From RGIG4576 sp964606575 (lineage in GTDB: Bacteria; Bacteroidota; Bacteroidia; Bacteroidales; Muribaculaceae), in NCBI GenBank assembly GCA_964606575.1, contig CAZSHA010000058.1, positions 1-14,928 of the forward strand: a stretch of DNA of 14,928 bases. The letters are read 5' to 3'. The notes under the pieces were generated by a model. It saw nothing but the letters and a program-made list of their open reading frames with translations, was not told where the DNA came from and ran no database searches. How positions within the stretch are numbered: position 1 is the first letter of the stretch; every line of letters begins with the position of its first letter. This document shows positions 1 through 7,265 of this stretch, in pieces. Made by a program: the position numbers and the translations under genes.

Positions 1-266
1 AATATTTATTCTTGATTTGCCATATCTAACAACCAGAAATATCCGCTGACCCGTTTTCGCTATCGCTCAACCGCACAGTTATTATTTCGCTCCGCTTTCA
101 TGTGCTTCGCACACAATGCCCTGCAACACAACGCATCCTATCTACATAGTCCTAGCAATGAGGATTTGGTCACACATCACGCACGGTCACCCTACACATA
201 ACTTCACTTTGAGGGATTTTACTATATCTCGGAACAAAATTCGTGATGGCTTATAAAACATTTTAC
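1..266. other. Intergenic stretch, no supported gene
   Basis: No reading frame of useful length is present on either strand. The only local structure I can point to is a short hairpin at 101-113 (TGTGC, 3-nt loop, GCACA). On the minus strand, one frame from about 119 down to 6 reads through with a single internal TAG (about position 62) before stopping. That could be a decayed coding tail, but it is too short to call. The upstream neighbour lies outside the window, so this may be its downstream flank. Confidence 0.5.
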
Positions 267-274
267 TAACTTTG
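267..274 (+). promoter_or_regulatory. Putative Bacteroidota promoter -7 box (TAACTTTG)
   Basis: The octamer matches the Bacteroidota housekeeping -7 consensus TAnnTTTG exactly. The same octamer occurs in both arms of the inverted repeat upstream of the hexosaminidase gene in this window. I do not see a clean TTTG -33 partner at 19-21 bp upstream. Transcription would start near position 281, just before the structured region that runs to 703. It is the only exact match to the motif that I found on the + strand before the surface-protein operon; TAACTTTT at 375-382 is a near match. Confidence 0.45.
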
Positions 275-280
275 TAGCGA

Positions 281-703
281 ACTTGCCTTTGGTGTACTCG
301 CATGACACCTTCCCGCTTATGCCCATTTGGGCATGGCGACGATTGAGACAAGACGGTTTAATTAACATGATGTTTAACTTTTAAAAAACCTATATAATAC
401 GAAACAGACAGTGATTTAGCTCATTCTGAGAACAAAAGTCTGGTGGGCTTTGTTCTTGAACAGAAAACGTAAATCAGTAATAATATGGAAAAAGCCGCTC
501 GCTTTCCAGTTTCTTATAATGGAGCTTTTGCTTCTTGTTCTCTACCTCTGAAACCGCCAATTTCGACACCGAGAATAAGCAAGACAAGAGTTTGCGTCCT
601 TTGTAGGATGTAAATTGTTTGTGCTTATGGGTGTGAGGTTACTTGGCGGTACCTAGAGGTTGATAAGCGAACAAAAACAGTTTACGTCCTTTCTGTTTTT
701 TTT
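281..703 (+). ncRNA. Candidate structured RNA or long structured 5' leader (unidentified)
   Basis: About 420 nt without a good protein gene can fold into successive hairpins on the + strand. Helices read from the sequence are 291-295/305-309; 319-324/329-334 (ATGCCC/GGGCAT, extendable to 314-338); a three-part hairpin at 412-476; 487-491/503-507 with inner 494-495/501-502; a rod at 535-674; and a terminal hairpin with a T-run at 673-703. The start is inferred from the TAACTTTG box at 267-274, and the end from the T-run. I find none of the hallmark sequences of tmRNA, RNase P RNA or SRP RNA. The rod shape is loosely like 6S RNA, but I cannot identify the family. It could be a free RNA or a leader controlling the operon that begins at 760. 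Confidence 0.45.
673..703 (+). terminator. Intrinsic-terminator-like hairpin before the surface-protein operon
   Basis: The arms AAAAACAG (673-680) and CTGTTTTT (693-700) are perfectly complementary around a 12-nt loop. The T-run continues to 703, giving eight T in a row. This is the form of a rho-independent terminator. It lies 56 nt before the start codon at 760, so it either ends an upstream RNA or acts as an attenuator in the leader. The stem is A/U-rich apart from two C-G pairs, so strength is uncertain. Confidence 0.55.
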
Positions 704-759
704 AACCACAAAACGCCAAGTAAAAAAATTAATTTACACACTCAAAAACAGAAAAACAA

Positions 760-3700
760 ATGAAAAAAACAAACTTACTGATTGCCTTTATGCTATTGCT
801 AAGCGCAACCGTTTCATCGTGGGCAGCCGAGCGGGTAGCCCCAACATTGCCCGAGTTTGCAACACTTGAGGCTGGTAAAGAATACTACCTTTACAACGTA
901 GGCTCCGGCACATTCTTGAGCAAGTCTAGCAGCACTCCTAAAATGGACTCTTACGGTTCTAAAGTATTGGTGGGAGAAGTGAGCGAGAAAGGTTTCTACA
1001 TCCAGTACACCGACGACAGCCGTTATCTTTACACTTCTAGCAGTATAGGTATTACTTCCTCTTTGGGTAACACTTCTTATTATGCCGTGAATGATTCGCT
1101 AGGCGGCTACACCATCCAATGTGCCGAAGTGAACACGAGCTATTATAATGCCGAACAATTCCTAGGCGTTGCCGATGCCGCAATTTCATCCACATTGACC
1201 GAAGGAAATATCGTGTGGCAATTTATGGATGTGGAAAAGGCTGAACGCTACTTCGCATTGCATAAGTTGTATACAGCCTTAGAGGCAACTGACGGTACAG
1301 CCTTCAATGTGGATAAGTTTGAGGCAATCTATGCCAATAAAGCTAGCACTAACGAAGAGTTGACAGCAGCTGCCACTACTCTTAATGACGCTATGTCGCT
1401 CACAACATCCTATACCGCACCCGACTGGGCCGACTTCCCGATGCTACTTGAAACAAATGGATGTGAATGGTCTACTAGTAGTAGTAATATTTATATGTCT
1501 AGCACTACCGATATAAGTCTTACTGGTACTGTCACCGTTGATAAGGATGCAACCATAGTTTATAAAGTAAATCCTTTATCTGGTCTTAATTTATGGGTAT
1601 ATATTGATGGTAAACTCGTTAGAAGTGTCAATTACGATGCTTTAAATGAAAGATCTTATACATTTTGCGAACGCATCACTGCCGGCACTCATACTATCCA
1701 ATTGGTGTTTCCCAACACAAGAGGCAGCGATGCGAGCTTATACATATCAAGCATAGGAGTAGAATACACCCCTACAATCGAAGTCAGTTTATTAGAGCCA
1801 GGCTCACTAGGCACAGAGGTGCTATATAACGTAGACCATATCAAGGATGTACGCCGCTTGAAAGTAAAAGGTGAAATGAATAGCGACGACTGGGCTAAGA
1901 TATCAATGATGACCAGCCTATTCTCACTTGACCTAAGCGAGGCAAAAACCACGGCAATACCATACAGGCAATTCAGTCAAGAATTTCAAGAAGAATGGCC
2001 TTTCTTGCATGAAATTAAATTACCAGAAGGACTTACCGATATAGGAGATGAAGCTTTCTATGGCTCTAATATTGACAACATCATATTCCCTTCAACTTTG
2101 AAAACGATAGGTAAAGAAGCTTTTTATAGATCATTGATAGAAGAAGCTATTTTGCCTGACAGCATGACATCTATTGAACCCTATGCTTTTAGACGATGCA
2201 AAAACTTGATAACTGTTCATTACCCTAAGGGGGTAAATTATGTGCCTGAGTATTGTTTTAACGAGTGCTTTCATTTGAAAAACCTCCAACTTCAAGAAGG
2301 GTTAACCCATATAAATAATTATGCTTTCTCAAGCACTTATAACTACAATCCTCGATTCCCAAAATCCTTAACACATATCGGAAACCATGCTTTTAACGAT
2401 TCCCGCATTGACTCGTTGATTTTATATCCATCTACAACATCTATCGGTTCTTACGCTTTTGAACAATGCGTTAGCTTAGTTTATGCAGAGTTCCCAACTT
2501 CTTATTCTATTATAAATGGTTCCGCGATTTTAAGAAATTGCCGTTCTTTAAAAGAAGTAGTATTCAAATCACCAACGGTTGTTACAGGCTCCGGCAAAGA
2601 TAGATTCTTTGAATATGGTCCTACAGATATTACAATCAAAGTACCTTCATTCCTTGTGAACGCCTATAAGCTGGACGAATACTGGTACAACTATAATATC
2701 GAGGGATTCAGCACTGCCGATATTAAGGACTGGGTTATCTCTCAACCTCTTGTGCTTAACGCTCGTGAACGCTTCGAAGGCAAGCCAAACCTGACAATAT
2801 CAGGTTCCGGATCATTGAAGATAAACGGAGAAGACGAAATGACAATCGACAGCCTGACAATAATTAGCGGCACAAAATTCATAAGCAATTGCGACAACAT
2901 TTCAATAGACGGCAAATTAACACACAATTATTACACTAGTGCTAATTATTGGTATTTTGTGAGTATGCCTTTCGATTTTATAGTGGGCGAAATCACCGCA
3001 GGCAATAATGCGAAATATGCTATCCGATACTACGACGGAGCGGCTAGAGCTGCAAACGGAACCGGTGGGAGTTGGAAGAATTTTGCGGCAACCGACACCG
3101 TAAAAGCCGGCACAGGCTTCATTTTCTGCACAAGCGTAGATTCTTATCTCACATTCACATCGCTTGAGAACGAAAGCAAGCAATATGTGGTTTCTAATGA
3201 GGAATTTGTTAAGGCGCTTGATGCCAACGTATCAGAAACCGCATCTAATAGCGGCTGGAACTTGGTAGGTAACCCTTGGCAAGCATACTATAATATCCAC
3301 ATCTTGAATTTCACTGCTCCTATCACCACTTGGAGTGTAACGAATAAGACTTATTCGGCTTATTCTATTATAGATGATGATTATGCTATTGAGCCAAACC
3401 AAGCATTCTTCGTGCAATGTCCTGACGAGGTCGTTTCTATATCGTTCCCTGTAGGCGGTCGCCAGTTAACCAGCGAAATCACAACCCAACAAGGCACTAC
3501 CACTCAAGCTAGGGAATTGGGTATCATCGACCGTCAACTAGTTGACATAGCATTGACATCCAACGGATTGACCGACAAGACACGTATAGTATTCAACGAT
3601 GCGGCAGCTATGGCTTACGAGCCGGCTTGCGATGCCAGCAAGTTCTTCACTATGGAGAGCGGCGTATCTCAAGTGTACACTATCGACAACGAGGGCAACA

Positions 3701-4155
3701 ACTACTCAATCAACGAACGTCCTGAAACCGACGGCGTGGTGAAAGTGGGAGTGATGATCGCCACAAGCGGCAAACACACATTCTCATTGCAACGCAACAA
3801 GGCTGAAAGCGTGGTGCTAGTTGACCAAGCGACCGGCGTTTCTCACGACCTAATGGCAAGCGACTATGAGTTCTCTGCCGAAGCAGGCACTTACAACGAC
3901 CGCTTCGTGTTGAACATCAAGAAAGCTCCCGGCACAACAGGTATAGACAACGCCGCAGCTGACAATGTGAGCGTTACGGCAGTAGAAGGCGGAATTGAAA
4001 TTGCGGGTGTCCTAGGAACAGTGAACGTATACAGCGTTGATGGACGTTTAGCCGCTACCATAGAGGCTGACGGCACAGCCGCAACAGTGAGCCTTGATAA
4101 TGGCGTATATATTGTGAAAGCTGCTAATAAGACAGCTAAGGTGGTAGTAAAATAA
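760..4155 (+). CDS. Secreted BspA-like leucine-rich-repeat surface protein with C-terminal sorting tail
   Basis: Residues 1-22 form a Sec signal peptide (basic Lys pair, hydrophobic core, SWA-A cleavage region). Residues about 29-160 form a beta-rich module with LEAGKEYYLYNVGSG. A short helical segment follows (about 165-215), then a carbohydrate-binding-like beta domain (about 217-340). Residues about 344-630 are BspA/LRR_5 repeats of the form L-x-x-I-G-x-x-A-F, for example DIGDEAF, TIGKEAF and HIGNHAF. Residues about 640-1060 are beta-rich with WYFVSMPFDF at 731-740 and GWNLVGNPW near 832. The last 60 residues (NVYSVDGR...GVYIVKA...KVVVK) resemble a type IX secretion (Por) sorting tail. BspA-family LRR proteins are known adhesins; surface binding is inferred here. 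This is the first gene of a three-gene operon, 12 bp ahead of the next. The overlapping frame at 660-869 lacks a signal peptide and domains and is not a gene. Confidence 0.85.
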   Translation: MKKTNLLIAFMLLLSATVSSWAAERVAPTLPEFATLEAGKEYYLYNVGSGTFLSKSSSTPKMDSYGSKVLVGEVSEKGFYIQYTDDSRYLYTSSSIGITSSLGNTSYYAVNDSLGGYTIQCAEVNTSYYNAEQFLGVADAAISSTLTEGNIVWQFMDVEKAERYFALHKLYTALEATDGTAFNVDKFEAIYANKASTNEELTAAATTLNDAMSLTTSYTAPDWADFPMLLETNGCEWSTSSSNIYMSSTTDISLTGTVTVDKDATIVYKVNPLSGLNLWVYIDGKLVRSVNYDALNERSYTFCERITAGTHTIQLVFPNTRGSDASLYISSIGVEYTPTIEVSLLEPGSLGTEVLYNVDHIKDVRRLKVKGEMNSDDWAKISMMTSLFSLDLSEAKTTAIPYRQFSQEFQEEWPFLHEIKLPEGLTDIGDEAFYGSNIDNIIFPSTLKTIGKEAFYRSLIEEAILPDSMTSIEPYAFRRCKNLITVHYPKGVNYVPEYCFNECFHLKNLQLQEGLTHINNYAFSSTYNYNPRFPKSLTHIGNHAFNDSRIDSLILYPSTTSIGSYAFEQCVSLVYAEFPTSYSIINGSAILRNCRSLKEVVFKSPTVVTGSGKDRFFEYGPTDITIKVPSFLVNAYKLDEYWYNYNIEGFSTADIKDWVISQPLVLNARERFEGKPNLTISGSGSLKINGEDEMTIDSLTIISGTKFISNCDNISIDGKLTHNYYTSANYWYFVSMPFDFIVGEITAGNNAKYAIRYYDGAARAANGTGGSWKNFAATDTVKAGTGFIFCTSVDSYLTFTSLENESKQYVVSNEEFVKALDANVSETASNSGWNLVGNPWQAYYNIHILNFTAPITTWSVTNKTYSAYSIIDDDYAIEPNQAFFVQCPDEVVSISFPVGGRQLTSEITTQQGTTTQARELGIIDRQLVDIALTSNGLTDKTRIVFNDAAAMAYEPACDASKFFTMESGVSQVYTIDNEGNNYSINERPETDGVVKVGVMIATSGKHTFSLQRNKAESVVLVDQATGVSHDLMASDYEFSAEAGTYNDRFVLNIKKAPGTTGIDNAAADNVSVTAVEGGIEIAGVLGTVNVYSVDGRLAATIEADGTAATVSLDNGVYIVKAANKTAKVVVK

Positions 4156-4167
4156 TATTGCGAGGAC

Positions 4168-5652
4168 ATGAAAAGAATCAGATATTTGTCTTTGTTGACG
4201 ATGCTGCTTTTCAGTGTCGTAGCATGGGGACAAGATGAATTCAATCCGGCCAGCCCGGCTGAGCCGGGAGCTCCGGCATCGAAGCTCACCGTAAAGGCAG
4301 AGCCTTCGGATGGGGGATCGGTATCGGGCGGTGGAAAATACACCGCTGGGGCAAACGTTAGCTTAAGGGCTACAAGCAAGACTGGATACGTATTTGTCAA
4401 CTGGACAAATGCCGATGGCGATGTGGTGTCGACAACGTCTTCATTCACTCATGTGAAAGGCGAAAAGGATGAGGAGTTTACGGCACACTTCGAGTATATT
4501 CCAAGTTCTCCGTCAGAGCCTAAAGAACCGTCGTTGACACAATACTTCCGTTTAAGCCTTGTCGCTGATGACGGAGGCACGGTGTCGGGCGGTGGAAAAT
4601 ATCTTGCCGGCAAGAGCATAAGAGTTTCGGCATCGTGCAACACCGGATATGACTTTGTGAACTGGACCAACTCCAAAGGCGAAGTGGTGTCGACCAGCAG
4701 CTCATTCTATTATACTACAACTGCCGAAAATGAAACGCTGACAGCGCATTTCAACTACAACCCGAGCAGTCCTGGCGAACCGTCAGACCCAATCTTGCGG
4801 CACAATATCACCGTCGCAACTGCCGACGGCGGTACGGTGCATGTATCATCCAACCGACTGCTAGAAGGAGCAAGCACCTCAATATGGGCTTACTGCAACA
4901 GCGGATATTCATTTGGCGGGTGGTATGTGAACGGAGTGCTGTACACCACATTACCCTCATTTTCATATACTATGGGAAAGGAGAATGTGAAGTTTGAGGC
5001 TGTGTTCATCTTCGACCCTGCAAGTCCTAGCGAGCCAGCAATGCCGGAAGATAACAAATATGCCTTCTACTGGATGAACGTGATAGGCAAGCCGGGCGAC
5101 ACGCTTGACGTGCCGTTGTACTTGACAAGCCTAGACAGCTTGTGCGACATGACATTCCAATTGACGTTCTCGCCCGGTCTAATGCCCGACATGGAAGCAA
5201 TCTACATGTCAAGCAAGGCAGAAGGCTACACCCTCTCGTTCACCGAAACGAGCGACTCTACTTACATGGTGTCGATGATAGGCGGCTCTATACAATCGGG
5301 TAACACTAACTTGCTCAAATTCAAAGTTAAGGTTGCCGACGACTGTGCCACAGGAACTAAACGCCAAGTGAAAATCAATCAGGTATCGGTCACCGAGCCT
5401 GACGGCGACCACTTGACCGCATCGACCCGAAACGGCTTGATAGCAATCTACAAGAAAGGCGACACCAATGGCGACAACGTGGTGAACGTGACGGATATGA
5501 TGAACTTGGTTTCTCACTTGCATAAGATGGAAACTGAGGTGTTCATAAAAGAGGTTGCTGACGTGAATGAGGATAGCTCATTAAATGTTACAGATGCTAT
5601 GGGTATCGTGAATATTCTAATCGAGGAAAAATTAAACAGCGAAACAAAATGA
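4168..5652 (+). CDS. Secreted protein with three InlB-type repeats, a cohesin-like domain and a dockerin
   Basis: Residues 1-21 are a signal peptide (MKRIRYLSLLTMLLFSVVAWG). Three InlB/Flg_new-type beta-repeats follow (about 40-110, 125-197, 212-282; motifs DGGSVSGGGKY, GYVFVNW, AHFEY). Each is bordered by a linker of the form xP-S/A-SP-x-EP at about 25, 111, 198 and 283. Residues about 297-428 look like a cohesin-type beta-sandwich (GDTLDVPLYLTSLDS...FQLTFSP). Residues 432-486 form a dockerin with two EF-hand-like loops: D432-N434-D436-N440-D443 and D465-N467-D469-N473-D476. These loops bind calcium in known dockerins. There is no sorting tail, unlike its two neighbours. It starts 12 bp after the previous stop, and its TGA overlaps the next ATG. 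The role is inferred as an extracellular adhesin or scaffold; the ligand is unknown. Confidence 0.82.
   Translation: MKRIRYLSLLTMLLFSVVAWGQDEFNPASPAEPGAPASKLTVKAEPSDGGSVSGGGKYTAGANVSLRATSKTGYVFVNWTNADGDVVSTTSSFTHVKGEKDEEFTAHFEYIPSSPSEPKEPSLTQYFRLSLVADDGGTVSGGGKYLAGKSIRVSASCNTGYDFVNWTNSKGEVVSTSSSFYYTTTAENETLTAHFNYNPSSPGEPSDPILRHNITVATADGGTVHVSSNRLLEGASTSIWAYCNSGYSFGGWYVNGVLYTTLPSFSYTMGKENVKFEAVFIFDPASPSEPAMPEDNKYAFYWMNVIGKPGDTLDVPLYLTSLDSLCDMTFQLTFSPGLMPDMEAIYMSSKAEGYTLSFTETSDSTYMVSMIGGSIQSGNTNLLKFKVKVADDCATGTKRQVKINQVSVTEPDGDHLTASTRNGLIAIYKKGDTNGDNVVNVTDMMNLVSHLHKMETEVFIKEVADVNEDSSLNVTDAMGIVNILIEEKLNSETK
4279..4800 (+). repeat. Tandem 87-codon repeat inside the InlB/dockerin gene
   Basis: Two adjacent units share a 17-base identical stretch (tcgggcggtggaaaata) at 4324-4340 and 4585-4601, exactly 261 bp apart (87 codons). 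Both encode VSGGGKY, NWTN and a downstream SP-x-EP linker. A third unit follows at about 4800-5050 but is clearly diverged in DNA and protein (GGTVHVSSNRL). The first two copies therefore look like a fairly recent duplication, or copies kept alike by recombination, and unit number may vary between strains. Confidence 0.7.
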
Positions 5653-7139
5653 AGAAAGTAATATTTTTATTAGCCGTAATATTGTCGGTATTTACGGCAA
5701 GAGCCGAAGACGTGCTTCAAGCTACACCTTTCACAACAACGGCTGGCTTGACAAGCGATGATGCTCAATTCTTCAGCATCGAGATGAACAACAGCTCGGC
5801 TGAAATATGGGCGTTAGAGTTTGAAATGGTGCTGCCAAGCGGCATGGCACTAGACTCAACAGGCGGGCTTAATCCTTTTGAACTTGTAGCAGAACGCTGT
5901 CCTTATAAAGTAGGACGTGGCGGAGCTATAACGTGGAATCATCAAGTGATATGTACCGAAATCTCTGAAGGCAAGTACTATATCACAGTGACAACAGTAG
6001 AAGCAGAACGTTTCATAGGGAACTCAGGCGAGCTACTACGTGCCTACTACTTAACCGATGAAAATATGCAACCGGGAATCTATCCTATTCATATTAAAGG
6101 TACGGTACTGGCAATTGACGGAAATGATGACATAAAGCCTGTGGAGTCTACATCCTACTTCGTGGTGGGAGATTCTCCATTGAAAACCGATGCCGAAGTG
6201 GACTTGACCGCCTTGAAGGGGTACATTCCTTCTTGGGTGGTGAACAGCATAAACACCGAAACGGCAGAGAACTCATCATTATTGAGCATAGATTTGAGCA
6301 ACGCCGATGCTCTAGGCGCTGTAGTTGAACCAGCCAACAAGAACGCAGTGTGCTACGTGAAGCCAGAAACTACTTGTGCCGATAGCATAGGCGACTGCAC
6401 TGCGGTAGTGACCGGCGAAACATTCACATGCGACACATTGAAACTGCATCATGGCAAATATGACTTCTACTTGCCACAAAATGTGCAAGGAACGACAGCA
6501 ACCTACGACCGTGTGTTCGCCAAGGACGTATGGACTCCTGTGTGCTTCCCTTTTGAGGTTACGGAATCGCAAGTGAACATGTTACGCGAGAAAGGCGTGC
6601 AGATAGGTTACATGACCTCGTTTGATGCCTCTGCGGGAACGGTATCGTTCAACGACATCGTGTCGATGAACGCTCACGTGCCTTATATCGTGAAATGCAA
6701 CGAAAATATGGTACCGTTCGCCGAAATGGAGATTGGCGAGATTATTGCGACTAGCACTGTCACTGCCGAGTTCTCGCTAGATGATGCAAAGATGCTCGGA
6801 ACTTACAGCACTGCAACAGTGAACTCTAACGACACGCAAAGCGTATATGTGCTGGATGCGGCAACCAACACATTCGTAAAAGCAATAGCCGACACCGAGG
6901 TCTTACCGCTAGAAGCATATATCGTCACTGAAGCCGATAATGCGGCAACCACACTCTCAATCGTCTATTCAGAAGAAGTGACTGGAATTGAGGATGTTGC
7001 GGCAAACTCAGCGAAAACAGTTGACGTGTACACCATTTTAGGCAGCAAAGTGAAAAGCGGAGTCAGCCTAAACAGTGCTACCGATGGCTTAGAAAAAGGC
7101 ATCTACATTATAGGCAACAAAAAAGTAGCTATTATGTAA
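5649..7139 (+). CDS. Secreted cohesin-like surface protein with C-terminal sorting tail
   Basis: Residues 1-19 are a signal peptide (MKKVIFLLAVILSVFTARA). Residues about 20-175 resemble a cohesin-type beta-sandwich (FFSIEMNNSS...EFEMVLPSGM, then a YFVVG closing strand). Residues about 290-440 contain VWTPVCFPFEV at 293-303 and related beta strands, like the WYFVSMPFDF module of the first operon gene. The last ~50 residues (VDVYTILGSKVKSG...KGIYIIGNKKVAIM) match the layout of a type IX secretion sorting tail. Its ATG overlaps the TGA of the preceding gene in ATGA, implying translational coupling. A double terminator follows directly. The domain calls rest on pattern alone, and no enzyme motif is visible. 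A partner or display role with the other two operon products is inference. Confidence 0.75.
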   Translation: MKKVIFLLAVILSVFTARAEDVLQATPFTTTAGLTSDDAQFFSIEMNNSSAEIWALEFEMVLPSGMALDSTGGLNPFELVAERCPYKVGRGGAITWNHQVICTEISEGKYYITVTTVEAERFIGNSGELLRAYYLTDENMQPGIYPIHIKGTVLAIDGNDDIKPVESTSYFVVGDSPLKTDAEVDLTALKGYIPSWVVNSINTETAENSSLLSIDLSNADALGAVVEPANKNAVCYVKPETTCADSIGDCTAVVTGETFTCDTLKLHHGKYDFYLPQNVQGTTATYDRVFAKDVWTPVCFPFEVTESQVNMLREKGVQIGYMTSFDASAGTVSFNDIVSMNAHVPYIVKCNENMVPFAEMEIGEIIATSTVTAEFSLDDAKMLGTYSTATVNSNDTQSVYVLDAATNTFVKAIADTEVLPLEAYIVTEADNAATTLSIVYSEEVTGIEDVAANSAKTVDVYTILGSKVKSGVSLNSATDGLEKGIYIIGNKKVAIM

Positions 7140-7154
7140 TCATTGCCGACACAC

Positions 7155-7193
7155 TTGTTCCGCCCTAAAACTCGTACTTTCGGGGCGGGACAA
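7155..7193 (+). terminator. First hairpin of the surface-operon terminator
   Basis: Arms 7155-7165 (TTGTTCCGCCC) and 7183-7193 (GGGCGGGACAA) pair over 11 bp with one G-U wobble, 15 nt after the operon stop codon. Only TCTT follows, so on the + strand this is a stable stem lacking a good T-run. It probably protects the 3' end or assists the next hairpin. Confidence 0.6.
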
Positions 7194-7197
7194 TCTT

Positions 7198-7246
7198 AAA
7201 AAATCAGGCGGAATGTCAATCTCGACACCCCGCCTGAATATTTTTT
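7198..7246. terminator. Bidirectional intrinsic terminator between convergent genes
   Basis: The stem is TCAGGCGG (7204-7211) with CCGCCTGA (7230-7237). On the + strand it is followed by ATA and six T (7241-7246). On the minus strand the run of A at 7198-7203 becomes a T-run after the same stem. It therefore fits termination of both the surface operon and the ATPase gene, whose stop is at 7266. Confidence 0.8.
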
Positions 7247-7265
7247 ATAGAAACCCTTAACACCT

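Noticed and set aside
485..613. 42-codon frame on the + strand starting ATG GAA AAA GCC
   Set aside because: It lies across the hairpin at 487-507 and most of the rod, has no recognisable domain, and the base pairing explains the sequence better than coding does. It is left out, though a conserved small peptide cannot be excluded.
281..703. tmRNA, RNase P RNA or group II intron remnant
   Set aside because: I found no tag-peptide or tRNA-like ends, no conserved RNase P core, no domain V-like hairpin and no reverse transcriptase in the window.
660..869. 69-codon frame overlapping the start of the LRR gene
   Set aside because: It starts without an ATG context in the leader, runs through the terminator hairpin and out of frame into the signal peptide region of the real gene.
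3891..4448. 185-codon minus-strand frame over the junction of the first two operon genes
   Set aside because: It is antisense to two well-supported genes, is rich in Thr/Pro/Ser as expected of an opposite-strand shadow, and has no domain.
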